Origin: Geminisphaera colitermitum TAV2
GTDB taxonomy: Bacteria > Verrucomicrobiota > Verrucomicrobiia > Opitutales > Opitutaceae
NCBI RefSeq assembly: GCF_000171235.2
Contig: NZ_ABEA03000180.1
Span: forward strand, 1 to 43,384
Direction of reading: 5' to 3'
DNA length: 43,384 nt
This document shows, one piece after another, positions 1 to 8,380 of the stretch (the first letter of the stretch is position 1; each line of letters opens with the position of its first letter). The notes under the pieces are model-generated. The model was not told the DNA's origin and did not search any database. It was given only the letters and a program-made list of their open reading frames with translations. A program made the translations under genes and the position numbers.

Positions 1-14
1 GGGGGGGGGGGGGG
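1..14. repeat. G14 homopolymer at the window edge
   Basis: Fourteen consecutive G, followed after one C by five more G. The run may continue beyond the left edge. It lies 59 bases past the stop of the chemotaxis receptor and belongs to the set of G:C tracts seen across the window. Confidence 0.9.
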
Positions 15-50
15 CGGGGGCAGGGAGACGATGCGCGTTGCGCCTCGTCC

Positions 51-67
51 GGCGGTTGGAAACCGCC
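51..67. repeat. Short palindrome downstream of the MCP gene
   Basis: A perfect 7-bp stem (GGCGGTT / AACCGCC) with a 3-base loop, ending 6 bases past the receptor stop. There is no T-run on either side, so it looks more like a REP-type palindrome or mRNA 3'-end stabiliser than a classical intrinsic terminator. Confidence 0.55.
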
Positions 68-73
68 GCTCCG

Positions 74-1915
74 TCATTTGATGGTGACGGTGGAGCCGTC
101 AACGAGAGCGAGGAGGGATTGGGCGGCGTCTTTGAGGGAGACGGCCTGGGCGTTGAGTTCTTCCGCAGCGGAGGCGCTTTCTTCTGCGCCGGCGGCGTTG
201 GACTGGGTGACTTTGTCCATCTGGCTGACGGCTGTATTGACTTGGTCGATACCTTGAGACTGTTCCTTGGAGGCGGTGGCGACTTCGGCGGCGAGTTGGT
301 CAACTTGACGGAATTTTTGGAGGATTTCGTCGAGGCTGCGTGTGACTTTTTCTGTGAGTTGAACGCCTTGGGCGGTTTTGGTGACGGCGTTTTCGATGTT
401 GGAGGCGGTTTCGCGTGCGGACTGGGCGCTGCGTTGGGCGAGGTTGCGGACTTCTTCGGCGACGACGGCAAAGCCGGCCCCGGCCTCGCCGGCGCGGGCG
501 GCTTCGACGGCGGCGTTGAGGGCGAGGATGTTGGTTTGGAAGGCGATTTCGTCGATGGTCTTGATGATTTTGGCGACGTCGGAGCTGCTTTTTTGGATGT
601 CTTGCATGGCGTGGGCCATGGCAGACATGTCGGAGGAACCGGTTTCAGCGGCGGCGCGGGCTTGTTGGGCGAGGGAGTTGACTTGTTGCGCGTTGTCGGT
701 GTTGCGGCGGGTCATGCTGGAGAGTTCTTCGAGTGAGGAACTGGTTTCTTCGAGGGCGGCGGCTTGTTCGCTGGCACCTTGCGCGAGGGTCTGGCTGGCG
801 GAGGAGACTTGGCCGGCGGCGGCGGCGGTCTGGCTGGCACCTTGGTTGAGGGTGTCGGCAATGGTTTTTATCGGACGCGTGATCGAGCGCGTCAGGCCGA
901 AGGTGAGGGAGGCTCCGATGAGGAGGGCGATGCCGAGGCCGGCATAGGTCGTGAGGGTGGCGGTTTCGAGCTGTCCACTGGTCTGGCGGGAACTGGCAAG
1001 GACGTCGCGCATCCCTTGCTCGGTGAGGGTCTGGACTTCGGTGCTGATGGTCTCGGCGGTCTCAACGAGGCGGGTGACGAGTTGCGTGCGTGCGTCCCAG
1101 TCGGCGGCCATGGCGTGCATGCTTTGTTTGTAGTTGTCGGCGGCTTTTTGGATGGCGGCGATTTGCCTGGTTTCAACGGGGTCGCGGGTGAGGGAGCGCA
1201 GTTCGGTGAGCTTGCCGGTGATGGTGGTGAAGTGGGCGTCGGTATTGATGAGGGCGGTGGAGTTTTGCTCGGCTTTGGCACGCCAGAAGGCGAGGCGGAG
1301 GGCGGCGATGGCCTGGTCGATGTCCGTCATGGATTGCGCGCGACGGTAGTGGGTGGCGTCAGGGGGAGCGGTGCCGGTGGCCGGAGTGGCGGCGGATATA
1401 GATAGTGTGGCGTCGAAGGCGCGCTGGTGGGCGGCGCGCAGGGATTCGGACTCGGTGGTGAAGAGGGCGGCGAGGTTGCTGAGTTGTTGGAACTGGGCGT
1501 CGCTGTCGGCGTTTTTTTGGACGATCTGGCGGAGGGTGTCGTCGTAGCTGGCGACAAGCGGAGAGATGCGGTTGGCGAGGGTGAGGAGCTGGACGAGGCG
1601 GGGGTTGGCGGTGGCGAGTTGACGGGCGGCGGCGATTTGCTCGCGGATGGCGGTGAGGTGTTGGGTGCCGAGGGCGAGGTATTCGGGGGTGGTTTTCATG
1701 ATGTAGCCCCGGAGTTCGTAGCGCATGAAGATGACGTGGCGTTCGATGAGGGAGGCGACGTTGATCGTGGGAACCACTTCGTCGGAGGTGTGTTGCGCGT
1801 CGCGCGCGTTGTGATGCATGTGCCACGCGGCGATACCTCCGAGGGCGAGCATGATGAGAAGGAGGCTGCCAAAGGCGAAAATGAGCCGGATGCTGAGTTT
1901 GCGGGTTTTCTTCAT
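74..1915 (-). CDS. Methyl-accepting chemotaxis protein
   Basis: A 613-residue transmembrane chemoreceptor that would signal to CheA/CheW at the inner membrane. There is a transmembrane helix at about 11-31, then a large, mostly helical periplasmic region at about 32-322 of helical-bimodular type (inferred from length and helicity), a second transmembrane helix at about 323-342, a short HAMP-like stretch, and a cytoplasmic four-helix signalling domain. The signalling hairpin is clear at about 456-496 (DEIAFQTNILALNAAVEAAR and the following GFAVVAEEVR). The C-terminus ends shortly after the methylation helices and has no CheR/CheB-tethering pentapeptide. The ligand cannot be inferred. No other chemotaxis genes are adjacent. 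The start is the first ATG before the membrane helix; no Shine-Dalgarno is visible upstream. Confidence 0.95.
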   Translation of the reverse strand: MKKTRKLSIRLIFAFGSLLLIMLALGGIAAWHMHHNARDAQHTSDEVVPTINVASLIERHVIFMRYELRGYIMKTTPEYLALGTQHLTAIREQIAAARQLATANPRLVQLLTLANRISPLVASYDDTLRQIVQKNADSDAQFQQLSNLAALFTTESESLRAAHQRAFDATLSISAATPATGTAPPDATHYRRAQSMTDIDQAIAALRLAFWRAKAEQNSTALINTDAHFTTITGKLTELRSLTRDPVETRQIAAIQKAADNYKQSMHAMAADWDARTQLVTRLVETAETISTEVQTLTEQGMRDVLASSRQTSGQLETATLTTYAGLGIALLIGASLTFGLTRSITRPIKTIADTLNQGASQTAAAAGQVSSASQTLAQGASEQAAALEETSSSLEELSSMTRRNTDNAQQVNSLAQQARAAAETGSSDMSAMAHAMQDIQKSSSDVAKIIKTIDEIAFQTNILALNAAVEAARAGEAGAGFAVVAEEVRNLAQRSAQSARETASNIENAVTKTAQGVQLTEKVTRSLDEILQKFRQVDQLAAEVATASKEQSQGIDQVNTAVSQMDKVTQSNAAGAEESASAAEELNAQAVSLKDAAQSLLALVDGSTVTIK

Positions 1916-2081
1916 GGGAGAGAGGGGAGGATGGGTTAGGTGGGTGAGGGTTAATGAGCAGGGAGAAATGGACGGGCAGGGGATTTGTGGCGTCTTAATT
2001 CTGTGCCTATCGAAAATGGGGTGTGTCGTCTCCTTCGCTATGAATGGGCTGACTGTTCGAGAAGAGTTATTCCCCTATCTT

Positions 2082-2528
2082 ATGAAAGCACTGACTATTC
2101 CTGATCGTGAGAACATCATCATGGCCTTGCAGGGCGAGATTCGCCGCAACGGGGCCGCCCGTTACGATCATCGGTTGCATGGAGTGTTGTTGGTGGCCCG
2201 GGGGATGACTTGCTCGCAGGTGGCGCAGTTGCTGGGAGATTCACCGCGCGCGGTGCTGAACTGGGTGCGGCGCTTCGAGAAGCGCGGGTTGGCGGGGTTG
2301 AAGGAGGATGAGCGTCCGGGACGGCCCGGGCGGATGGGAGCTGGCGAACTGGCTCGAATGCGGACCGCGTTGCAGCGCAAGCCGGTGGAGTTTGGCCTGC
2401 CCGCAGAGTGCTGGGATGGGCCGACGTTGTCGTTGTTCCTAAAGCGCGAACTGGGGGTGGAATTGAAGGTGCGGCAGTGTCAGCGATTATTCCGGCAACT
2501 GGGAGTTGACGGTGATGCCGGGGGGTGA
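2082..2528 (+). CDS. Winged-helix DNA-binding protein, IS630-type ORF without a DDE domain
   Basis: About 148 residues. The first two-thirds form a helix-turn-helix region (GMTCSQVAQLLGDSPRAVLNW followed by a recognition-helix arrangement RRFEKRGLAGL), and a second winged-helix segment ends in RQCQRLFRQLG. This is the N-terminal DNA-binding half of IS630/Tc1-type transposases. In that family a DDE catalytic domain normally follows the RQLG region; here the frame stops within eight residues, and I find no DDE motifs in the other frames downstream. It is either a remnant of an IS630 element or a stand-alone regulator derived from one. An alternative in-frame ATG lies at 2040. No terminal inverted repeats could be recognised. 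Confidence 0.7.
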   Translation: MKALTIPDRENIIMALQGEIRRNGAARYDHRLHGVLLVARGMTCSQVAQLLGDSPRAVLNWVRRFEKRGLAGLKEDERPGRPGRMGAGELARMRTALQRKPVEFGLPAECWDGPTLSLFLKRELGVELKVRQCQRLFRQLGVDGDAGG

Positions 2529-2619
2529 TCGTTGGTCGTTTAGTCGGCATTTATTTATGACGCTGTGTATGTGATCGGTCCGAATTTCAGTATCTTTAGC
2601 GTTCATTTGTTGCGCCCGT

Positions 2620-3144
2620 TTATTGTGTCGTCGTTGCGGGGGGGGAGGGGGGGGATTCGTATCCGAAACGCGCCCGGATGGCAGCGAGGAGGCGCATCCA
2701 TTCGGCAGGGAAGAGGTCGTCCTTGCGGCCGGGTGCGATTTGCCGGTGATCGGTCATGACGGCGGGGGTCCAGCCTCGCGCGAACCAGCGCGGAGCAAGC
2801 CAGTCGAGTGCGCTGGCGATCTGGGCTTCGGTGAGCGGAGTCAGCCGGGTGTTGCCGGCGAAAGAAACGCCGAGGAGAAAATCGTTGCAACGTGTGCGCC
2901 CCAAAAAATTCGACGCGCCGGCGTGCCAGGCGATGTGTTCGTCGGCCACGAGGCGGGCACGCACGCCATCGGTCGCAATGAGCACGTGGTAGCTGACTTG
3001 CGACTCGGGCCGAAGCATGTGCGCGATGGTGTCGGCCCACGACATGCAGCTATGGTGAAAACACACGCCGAGTTGTTCGTGCGGCGGATGCGCGGGCGGC
3101 GCGGTGTAGTTGGGCGATGGATACGGCGTCTCGGAGAATTGCAC
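2620..3144 (-). CDS. N-acetylmuramoyl-L-alanine amidase, AmpD type
   Basis: About 174 residues of the amidase_2 fold, a zinc enzyme that cuts the bond between N-acetylmuramic acid and L-alanine in peptidoglycan fragments. Visible motifs are FHHS (zinc His about 30-31), SYHVLIATDG, WHAG, LLGVSFAGN, and TDHRQIAPGRKDDL, carrying the second zinc His (about 133) and the Asp (about 143). There is no signal peptide, so a cytosolic cell-wall recycling role is likely. The frame stays open up to 3399, but that part overlaps the preceding membrane-protein gene in another frame and is low-complexity; I chose the GTG at 3144. The C-terminal tail is Pro/Ser-rich, encoded by two G8 runs at 2638-2645 and 2647-2654. 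Confidence 0.8.
   Translation of the reverse strand: MQFSETPYPSPNYTAPPAHPPHEQLGVCFHHSCMSWADTIAHMLRPESQVSYHVLIATDGVRARLVADEHIAWHAGASNFLGRTRCNDFLLGVSFAGNTRLTPLTEAQIASALDWLAPRWFARGWTPAVMTDHRQIAPGRKDDLFPAEWMRLLAAIRARFGYESPPSPPATTTQ
2638..2654. repeat. G8-A-G8 tract in the 3' end of the amidase gene
   Basis: Two runs of eight G separated by one A. On the coding strand they encode a Pro-Pro-Ser-Pro-Pro tail just before the stop codon, where slippage would change only the last few residues or the stop. Confidence 0.9.
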
Positions 3145-3176
3145 GGCTGGCGGCGTTCGGATGCGGCGCGGTGTGC

Positions 3177-3557
3177 TCAGATGTTGCGCCAAGCCACGGT
3201 AATCAGAGACATGAGCATGCCGATGCGGACGGTGGCTTCGCCGGTCATGATGGGGAGCACCCATTTGCGCGCGCAGTTGCGGCGCAGCGAATAACCCACC
3301 ATCGAGGCCAGCAGCATGGCAACCACCTGAATGCGTCCCATGTCGAAGAGCAGCGAAATAAGCATCCAGAGCCAGGTGAGGATGATCCCCACGCTCCAAG
3401 TGAACGCCGTGAATTCCGACATGGGCATCTCACGCGGATCGACTCCGCTTTCCACCTGCTGCGCTCCCAGGTAACGCTCAGCCACGACGAGTTGCACCGC
3501 TTCGAAAGCGATGAACAGCGGAGCCAGATAAATCGTAGGCGGGAATGAGGCATCCAT
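3177..3557 (-). CDS. Small four-helix membrane protein, unknown function
   Basis: About 126 residues from the ATG at 3557 (the frame continues upstream to 3632 but without membrane character). Four hydrophobic segments are visible, beginning near IYLAPLFIAFEAVQ, FTWSVGIILTWLWML, IQVVAMLLASMVGY and ATVRIGMLMSLITVAW. No catalytic or transport motif is recognised. It lies 32 bases upstream of the amidase in the same direction, so the two may be co-transcribed. A function linked to the cell envelope would be a guess. Confidence 0.6.
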   Translation of the reverse strand: MDASFPPTIYLAPLFIAFEAVQLVVAERYLGAQQVESGVDPREMPMSEFTAFTWSVGIILTWLWMLISLLFDMGRIQVVAMLLASMVGYSLRRNCARKWVLPIMTGEATVRIGMLMSLITVAWRNI

Positions 3558-3940
3558 GAAGGCGTGCGGGCAAACGTGACGGAAACTCGACCGCAGGCAA
3601 GCCGCGCGATGCCGGAACACAAGCGATGCCAAAGCATGGGGCAGGGCAGGGGGGGGGAGGGGGGAGGGGATGTGACAAAACGGCGCGTCTTCAGAACATC
3701 GCCTGTCTCATTTGCGGACGATTTGCCGTCCCGAACATGCCCCTAGCCGGGCGCGTGCGCTGGCATGGACCTTGCAGATTCACAGATTGCGCTCGCCGAA
3801 AGCGTTTTTCTCATTCGCATCATAAACAGACACGACAGCCGGACAACCGCAGACCCAATCTAACAATTTTCACAAATCGGTCGAAACCCTCTAAAAAACC
3901 GCTAGTTTTATTTTCAAAGTCAAAACTCTCAATCCAAACC
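3558..3940. promoter_or_regulatory. Divergent intergenic region upstream of mcsA
   Basis: 383 bases between the minus-strand membrane protein and the plus-strand mcsA operon. The left part holds a G9-A-G6 tract (3649-3664); the last ~160 bases are clearly AT-richer than the surroundings, as expected for a promoter. I looked for tandem CtsR heptads (GGTCAAA-type) and see only one half-site-like GGTCGAAA near 3880, so CtsR control is not supported. Confidence 0.5.
3649..3664. repeat. G9-A-G6 tract
   Basis: Located 92-107 bases upstream of the start of the small membrane protein, in the divergent promoter region. Confidence 0.85.
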
Positions 3941-4549
3941 ATGGCCTCCAACATTCAGTGCGACCTCTGCGGCAAGCCCGCCACCGTGCATCTCACCCAG
4001 ATTCTTAACAACAAGGTGCACAAGGTGGATCTTTGCGAGGCTTGCGCACAGGCCAAGGGCGTCACCGACCCCAGTGGCTTCTCCCTTTCCGATCTCCTCA
4101 GCAAAGCCGCCCTCCTGCCCGAAGTCGCCTCCGCCGCCGCCTCCTCTGCGCTCCGTTGCAAAGCCTGCGGTTTCTCCGAGGCCGATTTCAAAAAGCACGG
4201 ACGCTTTGGCTGCCCGCAGTGCTACGCCACCTTCAAGGACATTGTCACCCCCATGCTGGACAACATGCACAAAGGCACCACCCACACGGGCAAGGTTCCT
4301 GTTCGCGCCCTCACGCGCAAATCGCTCTACGAACGCCTCACCGAACTCGAAACCAACCTCAGCGAAGCCGTGAAGACCGAGCGCTACGAAGACGCCGCCC
4401 GCTTCCGCGACGAAATCATCCAACTCAAATCCACGCAGCAGGCCGCCGCCGAGCCCGAACTCGCGCTCGACCTTACCGAATCCGGAACCAAATCCAGAAA
4501 AAGCGGCACCATCGGCAAGACCTCCCAATCCAACCCTCCTGCCTCCTGA
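3941..4549 (+). CDS. mcsA: McsA-like zinc-finger activator with UVR motif
   Basis: 202 residues. Four CxxC pairs (CDLC near residue 7, CEAC near 34, CKAC near 79, CPQC near 96) form two putative zinc-binding modules. A UvrB/UvrC-type helix pair follows at about 133-165 (LYERLTELETNLSEAVKTERYEDAARFRDEI in part), and the tail is charged and low in complexity. This is the architecture of McsA, the activator and adaptor of the arginine kinase McsB in Firmicutes. It is immediately followed by mcsB and clpC, which makes the assignment firm. The ATG is preceded by an A/C-rich leader without Shine-Dalgarno. The gene ends two bases before a C16 tract. Confidence 0.9.
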   Translation: MASNIQCDLCGKPATVHLTQILNNKVHKVDLCEACAQAKGVTDPSGFSLSDLLSKAALLPEVASAAASSALRCKACGFSEADFKKHGRFGCPQCYATFKDIVTPMLDNMHKGTTHTGKVPVRALTRKSLYERLTELETNLSEAVKTERYEDAARFRDEIIQLKSTQQAAAEPELALDLTESGTKSRKSGTIGKTSQSNPPAS

Positions 4550-4551
4550 TT

Positions 4552-4567
4552 CCCCCCCCCCCCCCCC
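4552..4567. repeat. C16 homopolymer between mcsA and mcsB
   Basis: Sixteen consecutive C in the 80-base gap between the mcsA stop and the mcsB start. The run is transcribed as part of the operon mRNA and ends 62 bases before the mcsB ATG. Confidence 0.95.
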
Positions 4568-4629
4568 GCACCACTACACATCGCAACACACACAAGCCCA
4601 CATCCACCGTGCCCGCCGCCTGCAACACC

Positions 4630-5760
4630 ATGACCATCGACACCCTCCTCGCCACCCCCTCAGAACTGACCGATCCCGCCGGTACCGGTTCGAAGTGCGC
4701 TGTCGTGCTCATGACCCGCATCCGCCTCGCCCGCAACCTTGCCCGGCACTCCTTCCCCGGCTGGGCCCGCGAGACCGACCGGGCCGACGTCCTCGCCCGC
4801 TGCCGCGAAGCCGTTTCCTCCAGCGCCCCCATGAAACGCTCCATGCAGGCCGCCATCGGCGACCTCAGCGAACAGCAAAAACAAATGCTCGTTGAACGCC
4901 ACCTCATCTCCCGCGAACTCAGCGGCACCAAAGGCCCCTCCGGCGTCGTCATCAACAAAGACCAGACCTTCTCCGTTATGATCAACGAAGAAGACCACCT
5001 GCGCATCCAAATCCTCCGCTCCGGCTTCCAACTCAAAAAAGCCTGGGCCGCCATCGACGCCCTCGACACCGAACTCGAAGGTAAACTCGACTACGCCTTT
5101 GACCCCGCCCTCGGCTACCTCACCGCCTGCCCCACCAACCTCGGCACCGGCATGAGAGCCTCCGCCATGATGCACCTGCCCGCGCTCGTCATTTCCGGCC
5201 AGATGGAAAAAGTAGTCCGCGCCGTCAACCAACTCGGCATGGTCGTTCGCGGCCTCTTTGGTGAAGGCTCCGACGCCTCCGGCAGCATCTTCCAAATCTC
5301 CAACCAGACCACCCTCGGCGAATCCGAAGACGCCATCATCAAACGCCTCAACACCGTCCTCCACTCCATCATCGAGCACGAGGAAAACGCCCGCGGCAAA
5401 CTTCTGGAAAACGACGGCGCCAAGCTCTTCGACAAGATTGGCCGCGCCTACGGCATCCTGCAAAACTGCCACCTCCTCACCTCCAGCGAGGCCATGAACC
5501 TCCTCTCCCTCCAGCGCCTCGGCATCGACATTGGCATCTTCCCCGCCGAGACCCGCTCCGTGATCGACCGCCTCCTCATCGAGACCCAGCCCGGTCACAT
5601 CCAAAACGCCGCGCCCACCGACCTCGACACCAACCACCGCGACATGCTCCGCGCCGACAAACTGCGCGCCGAGTTTGCGGCCTTCGCCAAGCCCACTTTC
5701 GTAAAACCGACCACACAACCGACAACAGAAACCGGCACCGAAGAAGATCCGGAAAGTTAA
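4630..5760 (+). CDS. mcsB: Protein arginine kinase McsB
   Basis: 376 residues of the phosphagen/guanidino kinase fold. It transfers phosphate from ATP to protein arginines, creating the degradation tag read by ClpC. Conserved elements are the N-terminal VVLMTRIRLARNL (about 25-37), INEEDHLRIQ (118-127, catalytic acidic loop), CPTNLGTGMRAS (167-178, including the conserved Cys167) and GEGSDASGSIFQISNQ (211-226). Near the C-terminus RDMLRA matches the phosphoarginine-receptor motif RDxxRA described for Bacillus McsB. Length is close to the family norm plus a short acidic/Thr-rich tail. The start is the ATG 80 bases after mcsA; the frame is open further upstream through the C16 tract but that part is not family-like. 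clpC starts 41 bases downstream. Confidence 0.95.
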   Translation: MTIDTLLATPSELTDPAGTGSKCAVVLMTRIRLARNLARHSFPGWARETDRADVLARCREAVSSSAPMKRSMQAAIGDLSEQQKQMLVERHLISRELSGTKGPSGVVINKDQTFSVMINEEDHLRIQILRSGFQLKKAWAAIDALDTELEGKLDYAFDPALGYLTACPTNLGTGMRASAMMHLPALVISGQMEKVVRAVNQLGMVVRGLFGEGSDASGSIFQISNQTTLGESEDAIIKRLNTVLHSIIEHEENARGKLLENDGAKLFDKIGRAYGILQNCHLLTSSEAMNLLSLQRLGIDIGIFPAETRSVIDRLLIETQPGHIQNAAPTDLDTNHRDMLRADKLRAEFAAFAKPTFVKPTTQPTTETGTEEDPES

Positions 5761-5801
5761 GCACCCCGCCCACGACACAACCATCAACACACACACACGC
5801 C

Positions 5802-8357
5802 ATGGAACCGATGAACAATTTTACACCACGCGCCCAGCAGGTCCTCGCCCTCGCCCGCAAGGAAGCTGATCGCTTCCGCCACAACTACGTCGGCACCGAG
5901 CACATCCTCCTCGGCCTTATCAAACTCGGCCAAGGCGTTGCCGTCAGCGTCCTCCAGAAGATGGGCCTCGACCTCGAAACCGTTCGCGCCGCCGTCGAAA
6001 AACAAGTCGGCACCGGCCAGGAAACCAAAAGCCAGGGCAGCATCCCCTACACCCCCCGCGTCAAAAAAGTTCTCGCCCTCGCCGGCAAGGAAGCCAAGGC
6101 GCTCAACCACTCCTACGTCGGCACCGAACACATCCTTCTCGGCCTCCTCCGCGAAGGCGAAGGCGTCGCGGCCCGCGTCCTCAAAGCCCTCGAAGTGGAC
6201 ATCGAACGCGTTCGCCAGGAAATCCTCCGCGAACTCGATCCCCAGTTCTCCGGCGACGGCTCCGGCGAGGCAGGCGGCGCATCCAGCGAAGGCGAGCAGC
6301 CCGCCGCCGCAGGCTCCGGCCCCTCCGCCGACGGCAAAAAAGAAATCAAGACCCCCGCCCTCAAAGCCTTTGGCCGCGACCTCACCGAACTCGCCCGCAA
6401 AGGCGAACTCGACCCCGTCGTCGGGCGCAAAAACGAAATCCGCCGCGTCGTCCAGATCCTCTGCCGCCGCACCAAGAACAACCCCGTGCTCATCGGTGAA
6501 GCCGGCGTCGGCAAGACCGCCATCGTCGAAGGCCTCGCGCAGGAAATTGTCTCCGGTGCCGTGCCCGAAATCCTGATGGATAAAAAAGTCATCACTCTCG
6601 ACCTTGCCCTCATGGTCGCCGGCACCAAGTACCGCGGCCAGTTCGAGGAACGCATCAAGGCCGTGATGGACGAAATCAGAAAGTCCAAGAACATCATCCT
6701 CTTCATCGACGAGATGCACACCATCGTCGGCGCCGGTGCTGCCGAAGGCGCGATGGATGCCTCCAATATCTTCAAGCCCGCCCTCTCGCGCGGCGAACTC
6801 CAGTGCCTCGGCGCCACCACCCTCAACGAATACCGCAAGTACATCGAAAAGGACAGCGCCCTCGACCGCCGCTTCCAGTCCGTAAAAGTCGAGCCGCCCT
6901 CCATTGAGGACACCATCACCATCCTCAAGGGCATCCGCGGCAAATACGAAGACCACCACAAGGCCGTCTTCACCGACAAGGCCATCGAAGCCGCCGCCAA
7001 ACTTTCCGACCGCTACATCACCGGACGCTTCCTCCCCGACAAAGCCATTGACGTCATGGACGAAGCCGGTTCCCGCGCCCGCATAACGACCCTCAACCGC
7101 CCGCCGGAAATTGAGGAAATCGTCAAAGAAATCGAAGGCGTGTGCGCCAAGAAAGAAGCCGCCATCGCCGGCCAGCACTTCGAGGAAGCCGCCAAGTACC
7201 GCGACGCCGAAAAACAACTCCGCGCCAAGCAGGAGCAGGTGACCGAAGCCTGGAAGAAAAACCGCGATGAAAAGCGCATGACCATCGACGAAGACCTCAT
7301 GTTGCAGGTCGTCGCCGACTGGACCGGCATTCCCCTCTCGCGCATGGAAAAGAAGGACAGCGAAAAACTCCTCGGTATCGAAGCCGAGATCCAGAAAGTC
7401 GTCATCGGCCAGGACGTCGCGTCCATTGCCATTGCCCGCGCCCTCCGCCGCTCGCGCGCCGATCTCAAGGACCCGCGCCGCCCCATTGGCTCCTTCCTCT
7501 TTGTCGGCCCCACCGGCGTCGGCAAAACCGAGACCGCCAAACAGCTCGCCGTGCAAATGTTCGGCAACCAGGAGTCGCTCATCCAAATCGACATGAGCGA
7601 ATACATGGAAAAATTCGCCGTCTCGCGCCTCGTCGGCTCGCCTCCCGGCTACGTTGGCTACGAAGAAGGCGGCCAGTTGACCGAAGCCGTTCGCCGCCGT
7701 CCTTACTCCGTGATTCTCTTCGACGAAATCGAGAAAGCGCACCCCGACGTGCTGCAACTCCTCTTGCAAATCCTCGAAGACGGACGCCTCACCGATTCGC
7801 TCGGACGCACCGTGGATTTCCGCAACACCGTCATCATCATGACCTCGAATGTGGGCGCGCAACTCCTCCAGCGTCAGACCACGATGGGCTTCACTGCGGC
7901 GGCTGGCGGAGGCAGTTTCTCCGACCACGAACTGATGCGCGAGAAGGTCATGGAGGAGGCCAAGCGCGTGTTCCGCCCCGAATTTCTGAACCGCATTTCG
8001 GACATCATCTTCTTCCGTCCGCTTGCGAAGACCGACCTCATCAAGATCGTGGACATCGAAGTCGTGAAATTCGCCAAGCGCCTTAACGAGCGCAAAATCA
8101 GCATCGAGTTTACCGACGAGGCGAAGCTCCTGCTCATTGAGAAAGGCTACGACGAAAAGATGGGGGCGCGTCCCCTGCGTCGCGCCATCGAACACTACCT
8201 CGAAGACCCGCTGGCCGAGGCCCTGCTTCGTGGCGAGATCAAGGACGGCGCGCCCGTTCGCGTGATTCGCAAGGACAAGGACTCGCTCGGTTTCGAGCAG
8301 ACGAAGTCCGCCGAGTCCTCCAGCGAAGCCGAAGCCGGCACGAGCGCGACACCGTAA
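5802..8357 (+). CDS. clpC: ATP-dependent unfoldase ClpC
   Basis: 851 residues, the Hsp100 unfoldase that feeds substrates to ClpP. The N-terminal double Clp repeat (about 7-145) contains [10 protein letters not shown] twice; Glu33 and Glu109 in these repeats correspond to the phosphoarginine-binding Glu residues of Bacillus ClpC, consistent with the McsB gene next to it. Two AAA+ modules carry Walker A sequences GEAGVGKT (about 233-240) and GPTGVGKT (about 569-576). The middle domain carries a UVR-type helix pair (about 447-471), typical of ClpC rather than ClpA/ClpB. The tail is Ser/Glu/Ala-rich. It is the last gene of the operon; its stop is followed after one base by a palindromic repeat split by an IS element. 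Confidence 0.97.
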   Translation: MEPMNNFTPRAQQVLALARKEADRFRHNYVGTEHILLGLIKLGQGVAVSVLQKMGLDLETVRAAVEKQVGTGQETKSQGSIPYTPRVKKVLALAGKEAKALNHSYVGTEHILLGLLREGEGVAARVLKALEVDIERVRQEILRELDPQFSGDGSGEAGGASSEGEQPAAAGSGPSADGKKEIKTPALKAFGRDLTELARKGELDPVVGRKNEIRRVVQILCRRTKNNPVLIGEAGVGKTAIVEGLAQEIVSGAVPEILMDKKVITLDLALMVAGTKYRGQFEERIKAVMDEIRKSKNIILFIDEMHTIVGAGAAEGAMDASNIFKPALSRGELQCLGATTLNEYRKYIEKDSALDRRFQSVKVEPPSIEDTITILKGIRGKYEDHHKAVFTDKAIEAAAKLSDRYITGRFLPDKAIDVMDEAGSRARITTLNRPPEIEEIVKEIEGVCAKKEAAIAGQHFEEAAKYRDAEKQLRAKQEQVTEAWKKNRDEKRMTIDEDLMLQVVADWTGIPLSRMEKKDSEKLLGIEAEIQKVVIGQDVASIAIARALRRSRADLKDPRRPIGSFLFVGPTGVGKTETAKQLAVQMFGNQESLIQIDMSEYMEKFAVSRLVGSPPGYVGYEEGGQLTEAVRRRPYSVILFDEIEKAHPDVLQLLLQILEDGRLTDSLGRTVDFRNTVIIMTSNVGAQLLQRQTTMGFTAAAGGGSFSDHELMREKVMEEAKRVFRPEFLNRISDIIFFRPLAKTDLIKIVDIEVVKFAKRLNERKISIEFTDEAKLLLIEKGYDEKMGARPLRRAIEHYLEDPLAEALLRGEIKDGAPVRVIRKDKDSLGFEQTKSAESSSEAEAGTSATP

Positions 8358-8358
8358 C

Positions 8359-8380
8359 AAGGAGGGCGGGTCGGGAGACC
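8359..8380. repeat. Left fragment of a type A palindromic repeat, split by the IS
   Basis: The first 22 bases of a roughly 100-bp repeat whose remainder resumes at 9705. The last 12 bases (GGTCGGGAGACC, 8369-8380) recur at 9705-9716, the target-site duplication of the IS4-family element. Confidence 0.85.

Noticed and set aside
3145-3399. Longer amidase starting at 3399
   Set aside because: The added 85 residues overlap the small membrane protein gene, are His/Arg-rich and have no amidase features.
3558-3940. CtsR operator upstream of mcsA
   Set aside because: Only a single GGTCGAAA half-site-like sequence; tandem heptads are missing.
4033-4629. Upstream extension of the mcsB frame through mcsA
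   Set aside because: It overlaps mcsA in another frame, is Arg/Pro-rich, and crosses the C16 tract. The family-like sequence starts at 4630.
5784-8360. A long open frame of 858 codons on the strand opposite clpC, and similar ones opposite dnaK, rho and the pil genes
   Set aside because: They are Gly/Asp/Val-rich mirror frames of high-GC genes with strong third-position bias. The plus-strand or minus-strand partners have full domain matches; the mirror frames have none.
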